Assembly: GCF_003945385.1 (NCBI RefSeq) | Contig: NZ_AP018920.1 | Coordinates: 1,550,001 to 1,614,000 of the forward strand | Direction of reading: 5' to 3' | Origin: Pseudonocardia autotrophica | Lineage (GTDB): Bacteria > Actinomycetota > Actinomycetes > Mycobacteriales > Pseudonocardiaceae | DNA length: 64,000 nt | In this document: in pieces, positions 26,763 through 36,071 of the stretch | Position numbering within the stretch: position 1 is the stretch's first letter | Layout: every line of letters starts with the position of its first letter | Notes under the pieces: generated by a model | Databases searched by the model: none | Told to the model about the DNA's origin: nothing | Seen by the model: only the letters and a program-made list of their open reading frames with translations | Position numbers and translations under genes: made by a program

Positions 26763-27467
26763 GTGACCGACGTCTGGGTGAGCTGGTCCGGTGGAAAGGA
26801 CGCGGCGACCGCGCTCGCCGCCGCACGCGGGAACGGACTGCGGGTGACCGGGCTGCTCAGCACGACCGCGCGCCGGGACGAGCCCGGCGACGCGACCGCC
26901 GAGATCCCGGTGCACGGCGTGCCGCACGAGCTGATCGTGGCCCAGGCGGCGGCGATCGGGCTGCCGCTGCACACCGTCGAGCTGCCGACACCCTGCCCGG
27001 ACGGCGAGTACACCGCGCGGATGCGGGCGGCACTCGGTGCGGCCCACACGGCCGGGGTGTCCCGGCTGGTCTGCGGCGACCTGGCACTCGCCGACGTCCG
27101 CGCGTTCCGCGAGGGGGTTCTGGCGGGCACCGGCATCGCCGGGGAGTTCCCGCTGTGGGGCGCCGGCACGGCGGAGCTGGCCCGGCGGATGCTCGCGGAC
27201 GGCCTGCAGGCGGTCGTCGTCGCCGTCGATCCGGCTCGGGTGCCCGCCGCGCTCGCCGGGCGGGCGTTCGACGCCGCGTTCCTCGACGAGCTGCCCGCCG
27301 GTACCGATCCGTGCGGGGAGAACGGCGAGTTCCACACGTTCGTCACGCGCGGGCCCGGGTTCGGGCACGCGGTGCCGGTCACGGTCACCGGCACCGTCGA
27401 GCGCGACGGCCACGTGCAGGCCGTGCTCGTCCCGGCGGCTCGGACCGGGGTCGGCGCGCTCCCATGA
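26763..27467 (+). CDS. DUF71/Dph6-type ATP pyrophosphatase
   Basis: 234 aa. PP-loop SWSGGKDAA at residues 7-15 (family SGGKDS), later VSRLVCGDLALADVRAFREG, and GENGEFHTFV matching the CGENGEFHT motif of the diphthine-ammonia ligase family. Bacteria lack diphthamide, so the substrate is unknown; an amidation or tRNA/cofactor step is possible. GTG 26763 fits the family N-terminus. ATG 26700 would add a 21-residue tail without conservation. Divergent from sigC. Confidence 0.82.
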   Translation: MTDVWVSWSGGKDAATALAAARGNGLRVTGLLSTTARRDEPGDATAEIPVHGVPHELIVAQAAAIGLPLHTVELPTPCPDGEYTARMRAALGAAHTAGVSRLVCGDLALADVRAFREGVLAGTGIAGEFPLWGAGTAELARRMLADGLQAVVVAVDPARVPAALAGRAFDAAFLDELPAGTDPCGENGEFHTFVTRGPGFGHAVPVTVTGTVERDGHVQAVLVPAARTGVGALP

Positions 27468-27766
27468 TCCGCGTTCCGGGAGTGCTGGAGCCGCAATGTG
27501 CACCCGGCACTCCCAGGACGCGGATCAAGCTCGGCCCGCGCAGCCGACTCGGCCCGCTAAGCCGGCCTTGCCCGCGCAGCCGGTTCGGCCCGCGCAGCCG
27601 GTTCGCCCGACGCAGCCAGCTTGGCCGGGCCGGCCCGGCCCGGCCCGGCCCGGCCCACCGGCCCGCCCGCCCGCCCGCCGGCCCGGGCCGTCCAGCGCTG
27701 TCCGGCCGGCTCAGCCGGCGCGACTCAGCCGGCGCGACTCAGCCGGCGCGACTCAGCCGGCGCGAC
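27468..27766. repeat. low-complexity, repeat-rich intergenic DNA
   Basis: Almost the whole 299-bp gap is simple: CCGCGCAGCCGGTTCGG-like imperfect units (27530-27620), GGCCC runs (27625-27690), then the 14-bp tandem array listed separately. No gene is seen. Confidence 0.7.
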
Positions 27767-27774
27767 TCAGCCGG
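27719..27774. repeat. 14-bp tandem repeat overlapping aminotransferase stop
   Basis: Four perfect copies of CGCGACTCAGCCGG at 27719, 27733, 27747 and 27761, with a partial copy before. The stop codon (TGA, minus strand) of the DegT aminotransferase is in the last copy. Confidence 0.9.
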
Positions 27775-28921
27775 CGATGCGCCGGGCGAGCAGCCGGAAG
27801 GCGGGGGTCGGCAGCTCCGGCGCGAGATCGACCGCGCAGGTGCGGGCCAGGATCTCCAGGGTCCGCGGGCAGGCGTCCGGGCCGTGGTCGATCTCGGCGT
27901 CCACGGCGGCGTACGGGTCCAGCGCCGGGTGCAGCGGGTTACGGGCCTGCAGCGAGCGCCAGTTCGTGTACACGTGCCTGCCGGTGTCGATCAGCCGGTG
28001 CACGCCCCGGTTCGCGCCGAACCGGGTGGCGGCGTCCGGCGAGTCGAACTCCAGCGCCAGCCCGGCGGCGTGCGCCGGATCGTGGTGCTGGACCGGGCGC
28101 AGGTCCCGGCCGACCCGCGACGCCAGCGACTCCAGCACGATCCCGCGGTGCTTGCGGCGCCGGGCCAGCTGCGCGTCCAGACCGGCCAGCTGCGGGCGCA
28201 GCACGGCCGCGGACAGCTCGGGCATCCGCAGGTTCACCCCGACGATCAGGTCTGCGTCGGCTCCGGCGAATCCGGCCCGCTCGTAGCTGCCGACGTCGTG
28301 GTACATCGAGGCCCGCTCGAACAGCCGCGGGTCGTTGGTCACCAGCGCGCCGCCCTCGCCGGAGCGGATGTTCTTGTGCTGGTTGAAGCTGAAGCAGCCG
28401 GCGTGCCCGATCGACCCGGCCCGGCGCCCCCGGTAGGTGACGCCGATCGCCTGGCAGGCGTCCTCCACGACCAGCAGGTCGTGCGCGGCGGCCACCTCCA
28501 TGATCGCGTCCATGTCGGCGACGTGGTTGAGCATGTGCACGGGCAGCACGGCGCGGCTGCGTGGGGTGATCCGGTCCTTGAGATCGGCCGGGTCCATCGT
28601 CAGCGACCCGTCGACCTCCACCAGCACCGGCACCGCGCCGACGGCGAGTGCCGCCGCCGCCGTGGACACCCAGGTGTAGGCGGGCACCAGCACCTCGTCG
28701 CCGGGGCCGATCCCGGCGCCGACGAGTGCCGCCACCAGCGCGCTGGTCCCGCTGTTCACGGCCAGTGCATGTCGTGTCCCGACCAGCTGCGCGAGCTCCC
28801 GTTCGAACCGGCCGACCTCGGAGCGGTCCCCGCCGGTGAACCGGCCGAGCTCACCCCGTCCCAGCACCCGGACGGTCGCAGCCATACCCCGCGCGCTCGT
28901 CGCCATCGCGGCGAGTCCCAT
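27767..28921 (-). CDS. DegT/DnrJ/EryC1/StrS-family PLP aminotransferase
   Basis: 384 aa. Motifs: GTRHALAVNSGTSALVAAL, PAYTWVSTAAAAL, VVEDACQAIGVTYRGRRAGSIG and the PLP-lysine segment SFNQHKNIRSGEGG. Such enzymes transaminate keto-sugars or cyclitol ketones for glycosides and cell-surface sugars. AGGAGG lies 9 nt before ATG 28921. Divergent from a GMC oxidoreductase 153 bp away, which could supply the ketone substrate (inference). Confidence 0.92.
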   Translation of the reverse strand: MGLAAMATSARGMAATVRVLGRGELGRFTGGDRSEVGRFERELAQLVGTRHALAVNSGTSALVAALVGAGIGPGDEVLVPAYTWVSTAAAALAVGAVPVLVEVDGSLTMDPADLKDRITPRSRAVLPVHMLNHVADMDAIMEVAAAHDLLVVEDACQAIGVTYRGRRAGSIGHAGCFSFNQHKNIRSGEGGALVTNDPRLFERASMYHDVGSYERAGFAGADADLIVGVNLRMPELSAAVLRPQLAGLDAQLARRRKHRGIVLESLASRVGRDLRPVQHHDPAHAAGLALEFDSPDAATRFGANRGVHRLIDTGRHVYTNWRSLQARNPLHPALDPYAAVDAEIDHGPDACPRTLEILARTCAVDLAPELPTPAFRLLARRIAG

Positions 28922-29074
28922 ACTTGTCCTCCTGGACCGGTGGTGCCGGACGAACCCGGCGGAACCGGACACGACGGTACCGACCGTTGCGCCGGCGTCG
29001 GCGCCCGTCCCCGGAGACGCCGGATGACGGGGCCCCGCCGGTCCGCCGACACGACCTGAGAGGACCCGCGCCGC

Positions 29075-30724
29075 ATGCTCATCGACACCAGGCGAGCGCT
29101 CCCCGGATCCTGGTTCGAGGCCGAGGTCTGCGTGATCGGGAGCGGCCCGGCCGGCGCCGCTGCCGCCGCCGAGCTGGCCGACCGCGGACTGCGGGTGGTC
29201 GTCCTGGAGGGGGGCGGTCCGGGGATGGGCCGCACCGCCCGGGACACCTACCGCGGGATCCCCGGGCACGGCGCACACGACCCGGTCGACGCCGTCCGGC
29301 AGAAGCGGCTCGGCGGCACCTCGATCGTCTGGGGCGGACGTTGCGCCCCGCTCGACGACATCGACTTCACCGAGCGCGAGTGGCTGCCCGGCACCACCTG
29401 GCCGATCACCCACGACGAACTCCGCACGTGGTACCCGGTCGCGCAGCGGCACCTGGACGCCGGCGCCTGCGTGTACTCGGCGGCCGGATCCGGGTTCCCG
29501 CTGACGCCGTCCGGGGTGTCGTCGGAGACGCTGAGCTGGGACGACCTGTGGCGCTGGAGCCCGCCGACCTCGTTCGCGCCGCGGGTCGAGGCGATGGCCA
29601 AGGCCGGCCGGATCCGGCTGTTCCTGCACGCCACGGTGACCCGCCTGGAGCGCGATCCGGTGTCCGGCGCGGCGACCGAGGCCGTCGTCGTCCCGCGGCC
29701 CGGGCTGGAGGTGCGGGTCCGGGCGAAGCAGTTCGTGGTCGCGGCCGGTGGGCTGGAGTCCACCCGGATCCTGCTGGCCTCCGACGGCTACGGCGGGACC
29801 GGTCTCGGTGCCGGGATCGGCGACGAGCACGGCCAGGTCGGGACGCACTACATGACGCACCCGGTCGGCGAGGTCGGCCGGCTGCGGCTCACCCGGGCCG
29901 GGCGTGAGCTCGGGCTGGGCTACCTGCCCACCGACGACGGCGTGTACGCCCGCCGGATGCTCGCGCTCTCCGGTCGGGCGCAGGCCGATCACCGGCTCGG
30001 CAACCTCAAGGCCGCGCTCTGGTTCGCCGACCCGAAGGACCCCGACCACGGCGACGCGCTGCTGTCGACGTTCGCGTTGACCTACTGGGGGATGGGCAAG
30101 CTCCGGACCGGTTTCAAGGCGGCCGGCACGCACGCCCAGTACTCGCGGACGACCGGGATCGGGCGGCACGTCCGCAACGTGACCGCCGATCCGCTGCGGG
30201 TCGCCCGGTTCGCCCGGGGCTGGGCCCGGCCGCGGATCACCGGGGAGCGGCGGCTGCCGTCGTTCATGCCGCTGGACTCCGGGCACTGCCGGCTGCGGTT
30301 CGACGCCGAGCAGACCCCGGACCCGGCGAACCGGGTCACCCTGGACCGCGACCGGGACGCGCTCGGCCAGCACCGGCTGCGGGTGGACTACCGGGTCTCG
30401 GCGTCGGACCGGGACGCGATCGCGACCTCGCTCGGCCTGATCGGCAAGGAGCTGGAGCGGACCGGTCTGGCGTTCGTGGACATGTCCGACGTGGAGCGGG
30501 TGCACGACATGGACATGACCGACGGCACGCATCAGATGGGCCTGCTGCGGATGTCGGACTCGCCGCGGTCCGGGGTCGTCGACGCCGAGTGCCGGGTGCA
30601 CGGCACGCCGAACGTGCACATCGCCTCCAGCGCGGTGTTCCCGTCCGCCGGGGCGGTCGGCCCGACACTCGCGCTGGTGGCGCTGGCCTGCCGGACCGCG
30701 GACCTGATCGCCCGGGAGTCCTGA
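29075..30724 (+). CDS. GMC-family FAD oxidoreductase
   Basis: 549 aa. N-terminal FAD motif VCVIGSGPAGAAAAAELADRG, the RLGGTSIVWGGRC loop that holds the flavin, FVVAAGGLESTRILLAS, and C-terminal HQMGLLRM with FPSAGAVGPTLALVALACR. GMC enzymes oxidise alcohols, including sugars and cyclitols. Paired divergently with the DegT aminotransferase, compatible with oxidation followed by transamination of one substrate. Confidence 0.9.
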   Translation: MLIDTRRALPGSWFEAEVCVIGSGPAGAAAAAELADRGLRVVVLEGGGPGMGRTARDTYRGIPGHGAHDPVDAVRQKRLGGTSIVWGGRCAPLDDIDFTEREWLPGTTWPITHDELRTWYPVAQRHLDAGACVYSAAGSGFPLTPSGVSSETLSWDDLWRWSPPTSFAPRVEAMAKAGRIRLFLHATVTRLERDPVSGAATEAVVVPRPGLEVRVRAKQFVVAAGGLESTRILLASDGYGGTGLGAGIGDEHGQVGTHYMTHPVGEVGRLRLTRAGRELGLGYLPTDDGVYARRMLALSGRAQADHRLGNLKAALWFADPKDPDHGDALLSTFALTYWGMGKLRTGFKAAGTHAQYSRTTGIGRHVRNVTADPLRVARFARGWARPRITGERRLPSFMPLDSGHCRLRFDAEQTPDPANRVTLDRDRDALGQHRLRVDYRVSASDRDAIATSLGLIGKELERTGLAFVDMSDVERVHDMDMTDGTHQMGLLRMSDSPRSGVVDAECRVHGTPNVHIASSAVFPSAGAVGPTLALVALACRTADLIARES

Positions 30725-30733
30725 CCAGCCCGG

Positions 30734-31867
30734 TCAGCTCTGCAGCAGGGTGACCCCGGTCCCGGTGGTGCCGTCGAGGACGGCCCACAGGGCGTCCAGC
30801 GGGAGCGGGCGGTTCCGGGTGTGGGTGATCACGGCGTGGCAGGGCGTCGGCACGAACGGGAACGCCGAGGACAGCCCGGCGACCGTCTCGCAGAGCCTGC
30901 GAGCCACGACGGCGAGCGACCGGACGTCGAGCCCGGGCAGGACCAGCAGGAACTCCTCCCGGCCGATCCGCACCGCGCGCCCGGACGCCCCGGAGTGTGC
31001 GCTGAGCAGTCGGGCGACCCCGCGCAGCACGGCGGTCTCGGCCCGGAAACCGTGCCTGCGGTTGACCGTGCCGAGGCCCTGCACCCGCAGCAGCGCCAGA
31101 CCCAGCGGGAGCGTGCCGGCGGCGGATCCGGCCGTCCAGCGGTCCAGGAACGCCCGGGTCGGCAGCCCGCTGCGCGGGTCCCGCTCGGCACCGGGCTCCA
31201 GCTCGTCGAGCCGGGTCTCGGCCAGGTCGGCGCGCCTGCGCTCCTCGGACAGGTGGCGGGCGAGTCGGTCGGCGGCGGCGTCGTGGCGGTGGTCGGTGGA
31301 GGTGCCGGGGATCGGGAGTACCCGGGACAGCACCTCGTCCAGCGCGCCGGTCCGGCGGGCGCCGAGCCGTGGTCCGAGCTGGTGGCGCAGCCGCAGCAGC
31401 TCGGCGTGCGCGTCGGCGTGCCGGAACGACCAGCGGGCGGAGAAGAGCCTGCCACGTTCGAGCGACCTGGCCGAGCCGTCGACCGACTCCATGTCGTGTG
31501 CCACGACGGTCGCGCCGGACCGGGGGGTCAGCACCGTGACGCTCCACTCGCGGGCCGCGGCCTCCGCGTCGGTGAGCCGGACGTAGCCCAGCTCCGCCGG
31601 GAGCTCCACCGGTGCGGTCCCGGCGATGGCGACCGCGGCACCGTCACCGCAGGCCTGCGCGATCCGCGTCCACGTCGGCAGCTGCGGGGTCAGATAGCCG
31701 GCGCGCTGGAACAGCCCGACGACGACGATCGGCCGGTCCCGGGCCGCGGCGAGGGCGAAGTCCTCCACCGCGCGGGACAGCGCGATCAGCAGTGGTTTGG
31801 TGACGGTGCGTGATCGCTGTTCGGCGACGTCGGGCGCGGTGCCGGATCCTGGCTCGGCATCGTGCAC
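30734..31867 (-). CDS. DICT-domain sensor with degenerate GGDEF domain
   Basis: 377 aa. Residues about 25-190 match the DICT sensory domain (RAVEDFALAAARDRPIVVVGLFQRAGYL; RWSFRHADAHAELLRLRHQ). Residues about 215-375 are a GGDEF fold: LPTRAFLDRW, ALLRVQGLGTVNRRHGF, and active site IGREEFLLVL. The first motif pair is G-R instead of G-G, and the metal-binding Asp region is poor, so cyclase activity is doubtful. GTG has GGAG 5 nt upstream. Confidence 0.8.
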   Translation of the reverse strand: MHDAEPGSGTAPDVAEQRSRTVTKPLLIALSRAVEDFALAAARDRPIVVVGLFQRAGYLTPQLPTWTRIAQACGDGAAVAIAGTAPVELPAELGYVRLTDAEAAAREWSVTVLTPRSGATVVAHDMESVDGSARSLERGRLFSARWSFRHADAHAELLRLRHQLGPRLGARRTGALDEVLSRVLPIPGTSTDHRHDAAADRLARHLSEERRRADLAETRLDELEPGAERDPRSGLPTRAFLDRWTAGSAAGTLPLGLALLRVQGLGTVNRRHGFRAETAVLRGVARLLSAHSGASGRAVRIGREEFLLVLPGLDVRSLAVVARRLCETVAGLSSAFPFVPTPCHAVITHTRNRPLPLDALWAVLDGTTGTGVTLLQS

Positions 31868-32109
31868 TCGACTCCTTCATCCCCACGCAGTAACGCCTGT
31901 GATCATTGTCCACGGAATGTGCCCGTTGCGCGAGTTCCCGGGGGTGCACTCGGGTGATCGGAGCGGGGCCACGGCCGCGGGGCAGCGCCGCGACGACGCC
32001 GCCACCGAGCGTGAGCAGAACCGTGCGACGAGCAGCGCCGTGCCGGCCGCGGGCGTGAACGATGCCGCCGCGCCGGGCCCGGACCCCTCCGCGGCCGGAG
32101 CAGCCGGGG

Positions 32110-33294
32110 TCATCGGCCGATCGCGGCGAGCCGCCCGGCGAGTGTCCCGGCCGCGTCGGCGTCCACCCGGCCGACGCTGACCCGCAGCATCCGCCGGTCC
32201 TCGGGCAGGAAGGCGGTGCCCGGGATGACGAGCGTGTCGTGTTCGAGCAGCAGCTCACGCACCACGTCGGCGCTGGGGCGGTCGGTGAACGGATGGCGCA
32301 CCCAGGCGAAGAACCCGCCGGAGGACACCACCTCGAACCCGCCCGGCCGCGGCGCGAGTGCCTTGATGAGCCACTCCCGGCGCCGGGCGATCTCGGCCAC
32401 CCGCTCGGCCCGCCAGGCACCGGCCCGGGTCAGACCGGTCAGGGTCGCCTCCTGCCCGGCCCGCGGGGCGCAGATCGCGATGCAGTCCAGCACCTTGAGC
32501 ACCTCGCGGTTCAGCTCCGGCGCGCCGACGACGGCGCCGACCCGGTAGCCGGGGATCGCCAGGTCCTTCGAGAACGAGTGCAGGCTGACCACGGTGGAGC
32601 GCCATTGCGGATCGGCGAACAGCGGATGTGCCGGCGCGTCGGTGTCCCGGAACGACCGGTAGGTCTCGTCCAGGACGAGTGCGATGTCGTGCCGCCGGGC
32701 CAGCTCCGCGAACGCGACGATCTCGGTGGGCGGGATCGTGACCCCGCTCGGGTTGCCGGGGGTGACCAGGACGATCGCCCGGGTGCGCGGGGTGATCAGC
32801 GCCTCGGCGTCGGCGGCCCGCGGGATCAGCTCCGCGTCCGGTTCCAGGTACACCGGGTGCACGCCCTGCAACCGGACCCACATGTCGTGGTTGAAGTAGT
32901 ACGGCAGCGGCATGACCAGCTCGTCACCCGGACCGGCCAGTGCCGAGACGACGGTGGTGAAGGCCTGGTTGCACCCTGCCGTGATCACGACGTCGGACGG
33001 GTCGATCCCGCCCGCGTAGGCCTGGCTCAGCTCGTCGGCGACGGCCCGGCGCAGTGGCGGCAGGCCGGGGACCGGTGCATAGCCGGCGCCTGCCGGGTCC
33101 CGTGCGACCTCCACGACCCGCTCGACGACCTCCGGGGCCGGCGGGTACGGCGGCGCCGCCTGGGACAGGTCGAGCAGCGGTCGCCGGCCGTCGTGCAGGG
33201 CGAGCAGCGCCTGCGCGGCGCCGATCGGGGAGTCGATCCCACCGGTCGTCGTCGGGTCGAGTCGCACGCGGGCCGCCGTCCCTTCCGTCGTCAC
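32110..33294 (-). CDS. class I/II PLP aminotransferase
   Basis: 394 aa aspartate-aminotransferase-fold enzyme: YAPVPGLPPLRRAVADEL, ITAGCNQAFTTVVSALAGPGD, VTPGNPSGVTIPP, VLDETYRSFRD and the Schiff-base segment SFSKDLAIPGYRVG, then the C-terminal Arg region RRMLRVSVGR. Substrate amino acid not predictable. GTG start just before MTTEGTAARVRLD; the open frame does not offer a better one. Confidence 0.9.
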   Translation of the reverse strand: MTTEGTAARVRLDPTTTGGIDSPIGAAQALLALHDGRRPLLDLSQAAPPYPPAPEVVERVVEVARDPAGAGYAPVPGLPPLRRAVADELSQAYAGGIDPSDVVITAGCNQAFTTVVSALAGPGDELVMPLPYYFNHDMWVRLQGVHPVYLEPDAELIPRAADAEALITPRTRAIVLVTPGNPSGVTIPPTEIVAFAELARRHDIALVLDETYRSFRDTDAPAHPLFADPQWRSTVVSLHSFSKDLAIPGYRVGAVVGAPELNREVLKVLDCIAICAPRAGQEATLTGLTRAGAWRAERVAEIARRREWLIKALAPRPGGFEVVSSGGFFAWVRHPFTDRPSADVVRELLLEHDTLVIPGTAFLPEDRRMLRVSVGRVDADAAGTLAGRLAAIGR

Positions 33295-33800
33295 CGGGCG
33301 TCCGTCCCGGAGCCCCGGGCAGTCTAGTGCCCCGCCGCAGAACGTTCAGGGCCGAACTCGGCTGCCGGCCGCCCGCTCGCGGCGTTGCCGGACGAGCCGG
33401 GTACCTCCCGGTACCGGGCCCGTCCGGCGCCGTGCGGGCGAACGCCTGGATCCACCGATTCCGGCCCCGACGTCCTGCGACGAGGCGCTGGAGGCCACCC
33501 GGCCGGAGATCACGGAGCTGCGGGTCGGCGGCCCGGCCGCGCGCAGGGTCGCCGACGTCGCCGGCCGCTGAAGCTTCGGGAATCTCCGACGGTGCTCCCG
33601 GTGGTGGCGCGAGGGCGGCGTCGCTGCTCGACGGGTCGCCCGCCGGGGCCCGGGGCACACGGACCCCGGCCGGAGCGGCCCGCGACCGCGCCCCCGGCTC
33701 GGGTCCGCCCGGCCCGGACGAACCCGGCCCGAACGGATCCGGACCGGGCGAAGCCGGGCCGGACGAACCCGAGCCGGAGGAACCCGGCCCGCCCCCGGCG
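33295..33800. other. 506-bp region, possible gene remnant and low-complexity DNA
   Basis: No intact gene is convincing. A plus-strand frame ending in TGA at 33569-33571 reads SCDEALEATRPEITELRVGG... with protein-like composition but no usable start, so it may be a 3' gene remnant. From 33700 to 33800 the DNA is made of CCCGGCCCGGACGAA-like imperfect units. Confidence 0.4.
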
Positions 33801-34136
33801 TCAGCCGGCCTTGACGGCGAGCACCGGGACCGGGGCCTGCAGGAGCAGCCGCTGCGACACGCTGCCGAGCACCGCCTTGCTCACCGGGCTGCGCCTGCGC
33901 AGCCCGATCACCAGGCGCTGCACGTCGCCGCGCCGGTCGATCTCGTCGAGCACCGCGTCGACCGGGTCCCGGTCGTCCGGGCCGTCGCGCTCGATCACCG
34001 CAACGTCATCGCCGATCGGGTCGAGGGACAGGTTCAGCACCACCAGCTCGGTGCCGAGCAGGGCTGCCTCGGCCTTGCCCGCCTGCAGGGCGGCCGCTCC
34101 CTCGGGGCCGGCAGGTACCGCCACCAGAACGCTCAT
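33801..34136 (-). CDS. UspA-type universal stress protein, short
   Basis: 111 aa against about 140 for the family. N-terminal MSVLVAVPAGPEGAAAL and the C-terminal nucleotide-binding signature GLRRRSPVSKAVLGSVSQRLLLQAPVPVLAVK are present. The middle helix region is compressed. The G-x2-G-x9-G(S/T) loop is only partly kept (GLRRRSP...GSVSQ), so ATP binding is uncertain. Ends next to the sugar porter, 28 bp apart on the same strand. Confidence 0.85.
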   Translation of the reverse strand: MSVLVAVPAGPEGAAALQAGKAEAALLGTELVVLNLSLDPIGDDVAVIERDGPDDRDPVDAVLDEIDRRGDVQRLVIGLRRRSPVSKAVLGSVSQRLLLQAPVPVLAVKAG

Positions 34137-34164
34137 GTCGTCGTCCTTCCGTTCCTGGGGTGGA

Positions 34165-35580
34165 TCATGAGTAGCGCTGACGGAAGTCGCCCTCGAGCTC
34201 CTCGAGGGAGCGTCCGCGGGTCTCCGGGACCATCGTGTAGACGAACACCAGGGCCGCGAGGCCCAGCACCACGAAGATGAAGAACGTCGAGGCGATCCCC
34301 ATGCTCTCCACGACCGGCGGGAACGCCAGCGCGACCAGTGCGTTGGCCAGCCACAGCGCCAGCACGCTGATCCCGATGGCCATGCTGCGGATCTTCAGCG
34401 GGAAGATCTCGGACAGGATCAGCCAGGTCAGCGGGCCGAGCGTGCCCTGCATGCAGAACACGAACAGCACGACGAACACCAGGATGAAGTAGGCCTTCAT
34501 CTGCCCGTCCGGGAGCAGGTAGGCGGACAGCCCGACGAGGAGGTGCATCGTGGTCGTCAGTGCGAAGCCGGCCAGCAGCATCGTCCGGCGGTTGATCCGG
34601 TTGATGATCAGGATGCCGACGGTGATGCCGAGCAGGCTGAACAGTCCGTTGAGGGTGTTGGCGATGATCGCCGAGTCCGCCGAGAAGCCGGCCTGGCCGA
34701 GCAGCTGGGTCCCGTAGTACATGACCGAGTTGATCCCGGAGAACTGCTGGAAGATCCCCAGCAGCGCCCCGATCAGGATCAGCTTGCGGATCCAGCGCAC
34801 GCTCAGGTCGGTGGCTCCACCGGTGCGGCTCTTCTGCTCCTCGGCGGCGAGCCGGTGCACGTCGGCCATCTCGGCCTCGGCCCGCTCCGGGCTCCGCACC
34901 TGGCCCAGCACGGCGAGCGCATCGTCGGTCCGGCCCTGTGCGACCAGCCAGCGCGGGCTCTCCGGCATCCGGAGCATCCCGATGAACAGTGCGATCGCCG
35001 GCAGCACCGCGATCAGGAGCATGACCCGCCAGATCGCGTCGACGTGACCCCACAGGTTGTAGATGATCGCGTTGACCACGAACGCGGCGAACTGACCGGA
35101 AATGATCATTACTTCGTTCCGGGTGACCAGCGCGCCCCGCCGCTCGGCGGGGGAGATCTCGGCCAGGTAGACCGGCACGGTCGCGGAGGCGCCACCGACG
35201 GCGAGGCCGAGTACGAACCGGAAGACCGAGAGGATCTCCCAGTTCGGCGCGAGGACACAGCCGATCGTGCCGATCATGAACACGATCGCCAGCAGCAGGA
35301 TGTTGTGCCGCCGGCCGTACCGGTCGGAGAGGGCGCCGCCGATGAAGGCACCCGCGGCCGCACCGAAGATCAGGATGCTGACGACGAAGCCTTCGGTGAA
35401 CGAGGTCAGCGAGAGATCGCGGGTCAGCGGCTCCAGCGCGCCGTTGATCACTCCCGTGTCGTAACCGAACAGCAGGCCACCGAAGGTGGCGATGACGGTG
35501 ATCAGGCCGAGGCGGCGCGAATGCGGCCCTCTCGTATCCGGCGGCAGCTCGGTCGCACCGGCACCGGCGTGTAGCGACAT
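34165..35580 (-). CDS. MFS sugar porter
   Basis: 471 aa, 12 TM. Sugar-porter motifs: GGLLFGYDTGVINGAL in TM1, DRYGRR between TM2 and 3, PESPRWLV after TM6, FQQFSGINSVMYYG in TM7 and PETRGRSLEELE at the C-terminus. Inositol/xylose-type H+ symporters share these. The promoter and operator-like repeat upstream are listed separately. A UspA gene follows on the same strand. Confidence 0.92.
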   Translation of the reverse strand: MSLHAGAGATELPPDTRGPHSRRLGLITVIATFGGLLFGYDTGVINGALEPLTRDLSLTSFTEGFVVSILIFGAAAGAFIGGALSDRYGRRHNILLLAIVFMIGTIGCVLAPNWEILSVFRFVLGLAVGGASATVPVYLAEISPAERRGALVTRNEVMIISGQFAAFVVNAIIYNLWGHVDAIWRVMLLIAVLPAIALFIGMLRMPESPRWLVAQGRTDDALAVLGQVRSPERAEAEMADVHRLAAEEQKSRTGGATDLSVRWIRKLILIGALLGIFQQFSGINSVMYYGTQLLGQAGFSADSAIIANTLNGLFSLLGITVGILIINRINRRTMLLAGFALTTTMHLLVGLSAYLLPDGQMKAYFILVFVVLFVFCMQGTLGPLTWLILSEIFPLKIRSMAIGISVLALWLANALVALAFPPVVESMGIASTFFIFVVLGLAALVFVYTMVPETRGRSLEELEGDFRQRYS

Positions 35581-35664
35581 GACGGTTCTCCTCGTCGAGG
35601 CGGCCGTGTTCCGGCGTTGCCGGACACCGGACGGTGGCCGCGAACCGCGTAACGCCCGGTGTGT

Positions 35665-35680
35665 TCGTCAATGGTGACGA
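35665..35680. promoter_or_regulatory. operator-like inverted repeat before sugar porter
   Basis: TCGTCA-ATGG-TGACGA, perfect 6-bp arms, directly downstream of the putative -10 box of the minus-strand promoter. Position suits a repressor-type operator. Confidence 0.5.
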
Positions 35681-35681
35681 A

Positions 35682-35710
35682 ACGGTAGGGCCGCCGTGCG
35701 CCGTCGTCAA
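35682..35710 (-). promoter_or_regulatory. sigma-70-type promoter of the sugar porter
   Basis: On the minus strand TTGACG (-35, 35705-35710), a 17-bp spacer, then TACCGT (-10, 35682-35687). Spacing is ideal; about 95 nt of leader would precede the ATG at 35580. Confidence 0.55.
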
Positions 35711-36071
35711 GATTTTGTTCAGACATATAGTCAAAAAAATCAGACGTAGTGGTGGATACGCCACGATCGCATGACACGGGCGTTGGTTCGAACGGGCGTA
35801 CAGATGGTCCGTATGCGCGGGTTGTGTTGCGCCGGGTGGGCACGCTCGGCACATTGCCGATCAGGCGGGTGGATCCGTGGTGCCGTCCGAGGTCGACGGG
35901 GCGCCGGCCGGCACGGTGACCGTTCGACCCGGTGCACCTCCGGGATCACCTCGGCCGCGGCCGGGTGGATCAGGACGTCACCGTGCTCCTGGGCGACCGG
36001 GCCCTCGTCCGCCCGGGCGGGGTGCGGCGTCACCACCGCGAGCGGACGGCGGTTGCCGACCGAGGGCGATA

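Larger units (their letters stand above)
35581..36071. other. intergenic region with promoter, no gene seen
   Basis: 491 bp between the sugar porter start and the drug exporter stop. Includes an AT-rich block (35706-35760), unusual in this GC-rich DNA. Frames at 35880-36070 are open by GC bias only; no domain recognised. Confidence 0.5.

Noticed and set aside
33422..33571. Short plus-strand gene (VRRRAGERL...VADVAGR)
   Set aside because: No start with a ribosome binding site, no recognised domain; left as a possible remnant in the region entry.
35880..36070. Minus-strand frame RPLAVVTPHPARADEGPVAQEHG
   Set aside because: It is an upstream-frame extension with no start, no ribosome binding site and no domain; probably GC-driven.
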